Shown piece by piece: positions 38,784 to 40,312 of a DNA stretch of 40,312 nucleotides. Location of the stretch: contig NZ_JADOGI010000090.1 of NCBI RefSeq assembly GCF_015645445.1, forward strand, positions 1 to 40,312, given 5' to 3'. Numbering within the stretch: the stretch's first letter is position 1; the number at the start of each line of letters is the position of its first letter. Below the pieces are notes generated by a model that saw only the letters and a list, made by a program, of their open reading frames with translations, had not been told where the DNA came from and ran no database searches. The translations under genes and the position numbers were made by a program. The stretch is from Nonomuraea cypriaca (GTDB taxonomy: Bacteria; Actinomycetota; Actinomycetes; Streptosporangiales; Streptosporangiaceae).

Positions 38784-40312
38784 TCAGAGGTACGCCCGTC
38801 CGCCGGGGCGCACTCGGCCGGCGTGCCGACGGGCCGCTCGGCCAGCAGGTCGCGCGCCTGGGAGCGGGCCAGGTTCCAGCCGTTCCACGAGTCGGGGCGA
38901 TCGAGGCCGTTCGCCCTGATCACGTCGGCCAGCACGCAACTGCGCTGCGGCTCGGGCAGCCGGTCCAGAGCGGGTACGGCCTCCGCGCCGAGGTCGCCCA
39001 GGTAGTCGGAGTCCATCTTGGTGACGCCGCGCACCTCGACCTGCGTCTGCGCCACCTGCAGGTCGGGGTTGACCATCGCGAACGTGCCCAGCGCCAGCCC
39101 GGTGACCAGCACGATCGTCCGGGGGAGCCAGCCCGTGCCGCGGCCGGAGAGACGCACCGCGCCGGCGAGCAGCACCAACGCGAACAGCGCGCCCAGCCAC
39201 CAGACCGTCGCCTGCACCGACAGCCGCAGCCTGGACAGGCCGTAGGCGTCGGTGTAGAGGTTCATCCGGTGCAGGGCCGAGGCCAGCACCACCATGGTCA
39301 GCCCGCACAGCAGCCCGAGCAGGGCGGCGAGCAGCCAGCGCTCGCGGCGCTCGACCCTGAGCAGCGCGCTCGCCACCGCCACGATCCCGAGCACGAACAC
39401 GCTGACCACCACGAGCTGGAAGAACCCCTGCCTGGCGTACTCGGCGTAGGTCAGCCCGGCCGTCCTCAACACCAGCGTGTCGCCGCCGAAGAGCGCCGTG
39501 ATCTGCACCGCCACGAACGACGCGAACAGCAGGTTCACCGCCGTGAGCGGCAGGATCCAGACGCTCCTGCTCACCGCGAACTTGGTCTCGGGTCCCACCG
39601 GGTCGTTCACGGGCCTGAGCGCCACCAGCACCACGGCCGCCAGCAGCACGGCGACGACCACGAACAGGAAGATCCGCAGCGGCGCGGATTCCGCCCAGTC
39701 CGGCGCCGTGGTCAGCCGTTCCAGATAGGAGGCGAACACCGCGTCCGCCGAGGCGAACAGCAACCCGAACACCAGCAGCAGCACCGCCGTGATGCCCAGC
39801 GCGACCAGCGTCGGCATGATCCGCCGCCTGGCTGTCAGCTTCTTCATCGGCTTGGCCAGGAACCACGGCACCGGGCCCAGCGCGAGCAGCACGGACACGC
39901 CGCCCCTGATCACGCCGAGCCAGCCCGCGCCGGCTCCGGAGACCGCCAGCGCGCCCAGCGCGGCCCCCGCCACGAGCAGGAGCGCGACGAGCCAGTCCGC
40001 GTCGCGCACCGCCGCCATGGAGATCAGCCAGTACGCCGTCAGCCCGAGCACGACCGTCCACGGCGTCATCCGCCGCAGCACCGCCGGCAGCGCCGCCGCC
40101 CCCAGCACCATCGCGACCAGCACGATCCCGAGCCCGGTCTGCGCCTCGGGCAACGCCACGGCCGCGAACACCCCGGCCCCGGCCGCCGCCGGCAGCAACC
40201 ACCTCGGCGGCTCAGGCAGCTCGGGCCTGGGAAAGAGCGGCGGCGGCACATACGCCGGCGGCCCCACCTCCCCACTCGACGGCCCTCCATACGACGGCTG
40301 CCCACCTGAGGG
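38780..40312 (-). CDS. Polytopic membrane protein, DUF4173/DUF4153-like (5' end outside window)
   Basis: At least 495 residues inside the window. A Pro-rich N-terminal part (GPPAYVPPPLFPRPELPEPP) is followed by roughly 12 hydrophobic helices, then a soluble C-terminal tail (TKMDSDYLGDLGAEAVPALD). The arrangement matches the DUF4153/DUF4173 group of unknown function, often found with regulators in actinomycetes. A GTG at 40267 is a possible start, but the frame stays open to the window end with Pro/Gly/Ser-rich sequence of the same style, so the true start is probably beyond 40312. Its stop overlaps the D-aminoacylase start, suggesting one transcript. Confidence 0.8.
   Translation of the reverse strand, partial: PSGGQPSYGGPSSGEVGPPAYVPPPLFPRPELPEPPRWLLPAAAGAGVFAAVALPEAQTGLGIVLVAMVLGAAALPAVLRRMTPWTVVLGLTAYWLISMAAVRDADWLVALLLVAGAALGALAVSGAGAGWLGVIRGGVSVLLALGPVPWFLAKPMKKLTARRRIMPTLVALGITAVLLLVFGLLFASADAVFASYLERLTTAPDWAESAPLRIFLFVVVAVLLAAVVLVALRPVNDPVGPETKFAVSRSVWILPLTAVNLLFASFVAVQITALFGGDTLVLRTAGLTYAEYARQGFFQLVVVSVFVLGIVAVASALLRVERRERWLLAALLGLLCGLTMVVLASALHRMNLYTDAYGLSRLRLSVQATVWWLGALFALVLLAGAVRLSGRGTGWLPRTIVLVTGLALGTFAMVNPDLQVAQTQVEVRGVTKMDSDYLGDLGAEAVPALDRLPEPQRSCVLADVIRANGLDRPDSWNGWNLARSQARDLLAERPVGTPAECAPADGRTSD

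Overview
The window is about 40.3 kb of very GC-rich DNA. It has dense genes, frequent GTG and TTG starts and many 4-nt gene overlaps. Gene content (two F420-type luciferase-like oxidoreductases, a PAS/GAF/SpoIIE-type phosphatase, an MmyB-type regulator, LuxR-AAA and AraC regulators) points to a filamentous actinomycete. A member of the Streptosporangiaceae such as Nonomuraea is a reasonable guess, but it cannot be proved from this sequence. No rRNA, tRNA or CRISPR array was seen, and no stretch over about 300 bases lacks a gene.

Layout. 1-740: the left end of an IS200/IS605-type element abuts a broken cytochrome P450. 0.77-7.1 kb: an APC permease, an SDR oxidoreductase and its likely MmyB-type regulator, an MFS exporter divergent from a LysR regulator, and a SnoaL-like protein. 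7.1-15.2 kb: a small membrane protein, two convergent F420-type oxidoreductases, a PAS/GAF/PP2C phosphatase, an HtrA-like membrane protease and asparagine synthetase B. 15.4-18.0 kb: a small secreted protein, a response regulator that has lost its C-terminal end, and a thiolase-like enzyme. 18.3-22.0 kb: tandem paralogous membrane proteins with Q/G/Y-rich repeats, then an AraC regulator whose C-terminus is a tandem repeat.

22.2-30.2 kb is the most interesting part. It is a four-carbon acid-sugar (threonate/erythronate type) utilisation locus with a TRAP-like permease, a small two-helix membrane protein and a divergent GntR/FCD regulator. It also has a D-2-hydroxyacid dehydrogenase, an OtnI-like isomerase, an Asp/Glu-racemase-like protein, a DUF1537 kinase (OtnK-like), an OtnC-like class II aldolase and a ModA-like binding protein without a signal peptide. 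A TATAGTA motif lies in front of both transcription units and is the best candidate for the GntR operator. The inferred route is C2 oxidation of a 2R-tetronate, isomerisation to 3-oxotetronate, 4-phosphorylation, and decarboxylation to dihydroxyacetone phosphate.

30.4-40.3 kb: a LuxR-family ATPase regulator, a LysE exporter coupled to a TetR regulator, and a minus-strand operon. That operon holds a DUF4173-like membrane protein, a D-aminoacylase, a D-serine/D-threonine-type PLP enzyme, RidA and an unidentified TIM-barrel-like protein, and it reads as a D-amino-acid salvage module.

A cross-cutting oddity is short tandem duplication at gene 3' ends. It is seen after the thiolase, in the AraC tail, after the racemase, after the class II aldolase and after the TIM-barrel gene, together with in-frame repeat expansions in several genes of the 18-29.5 kb stretch. 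Separately, two apparent frameshifts (the P450 and the TRAP permease start) both sit at runs of five C where six would restore the frame, so homopolymer sequencing error must be considered.
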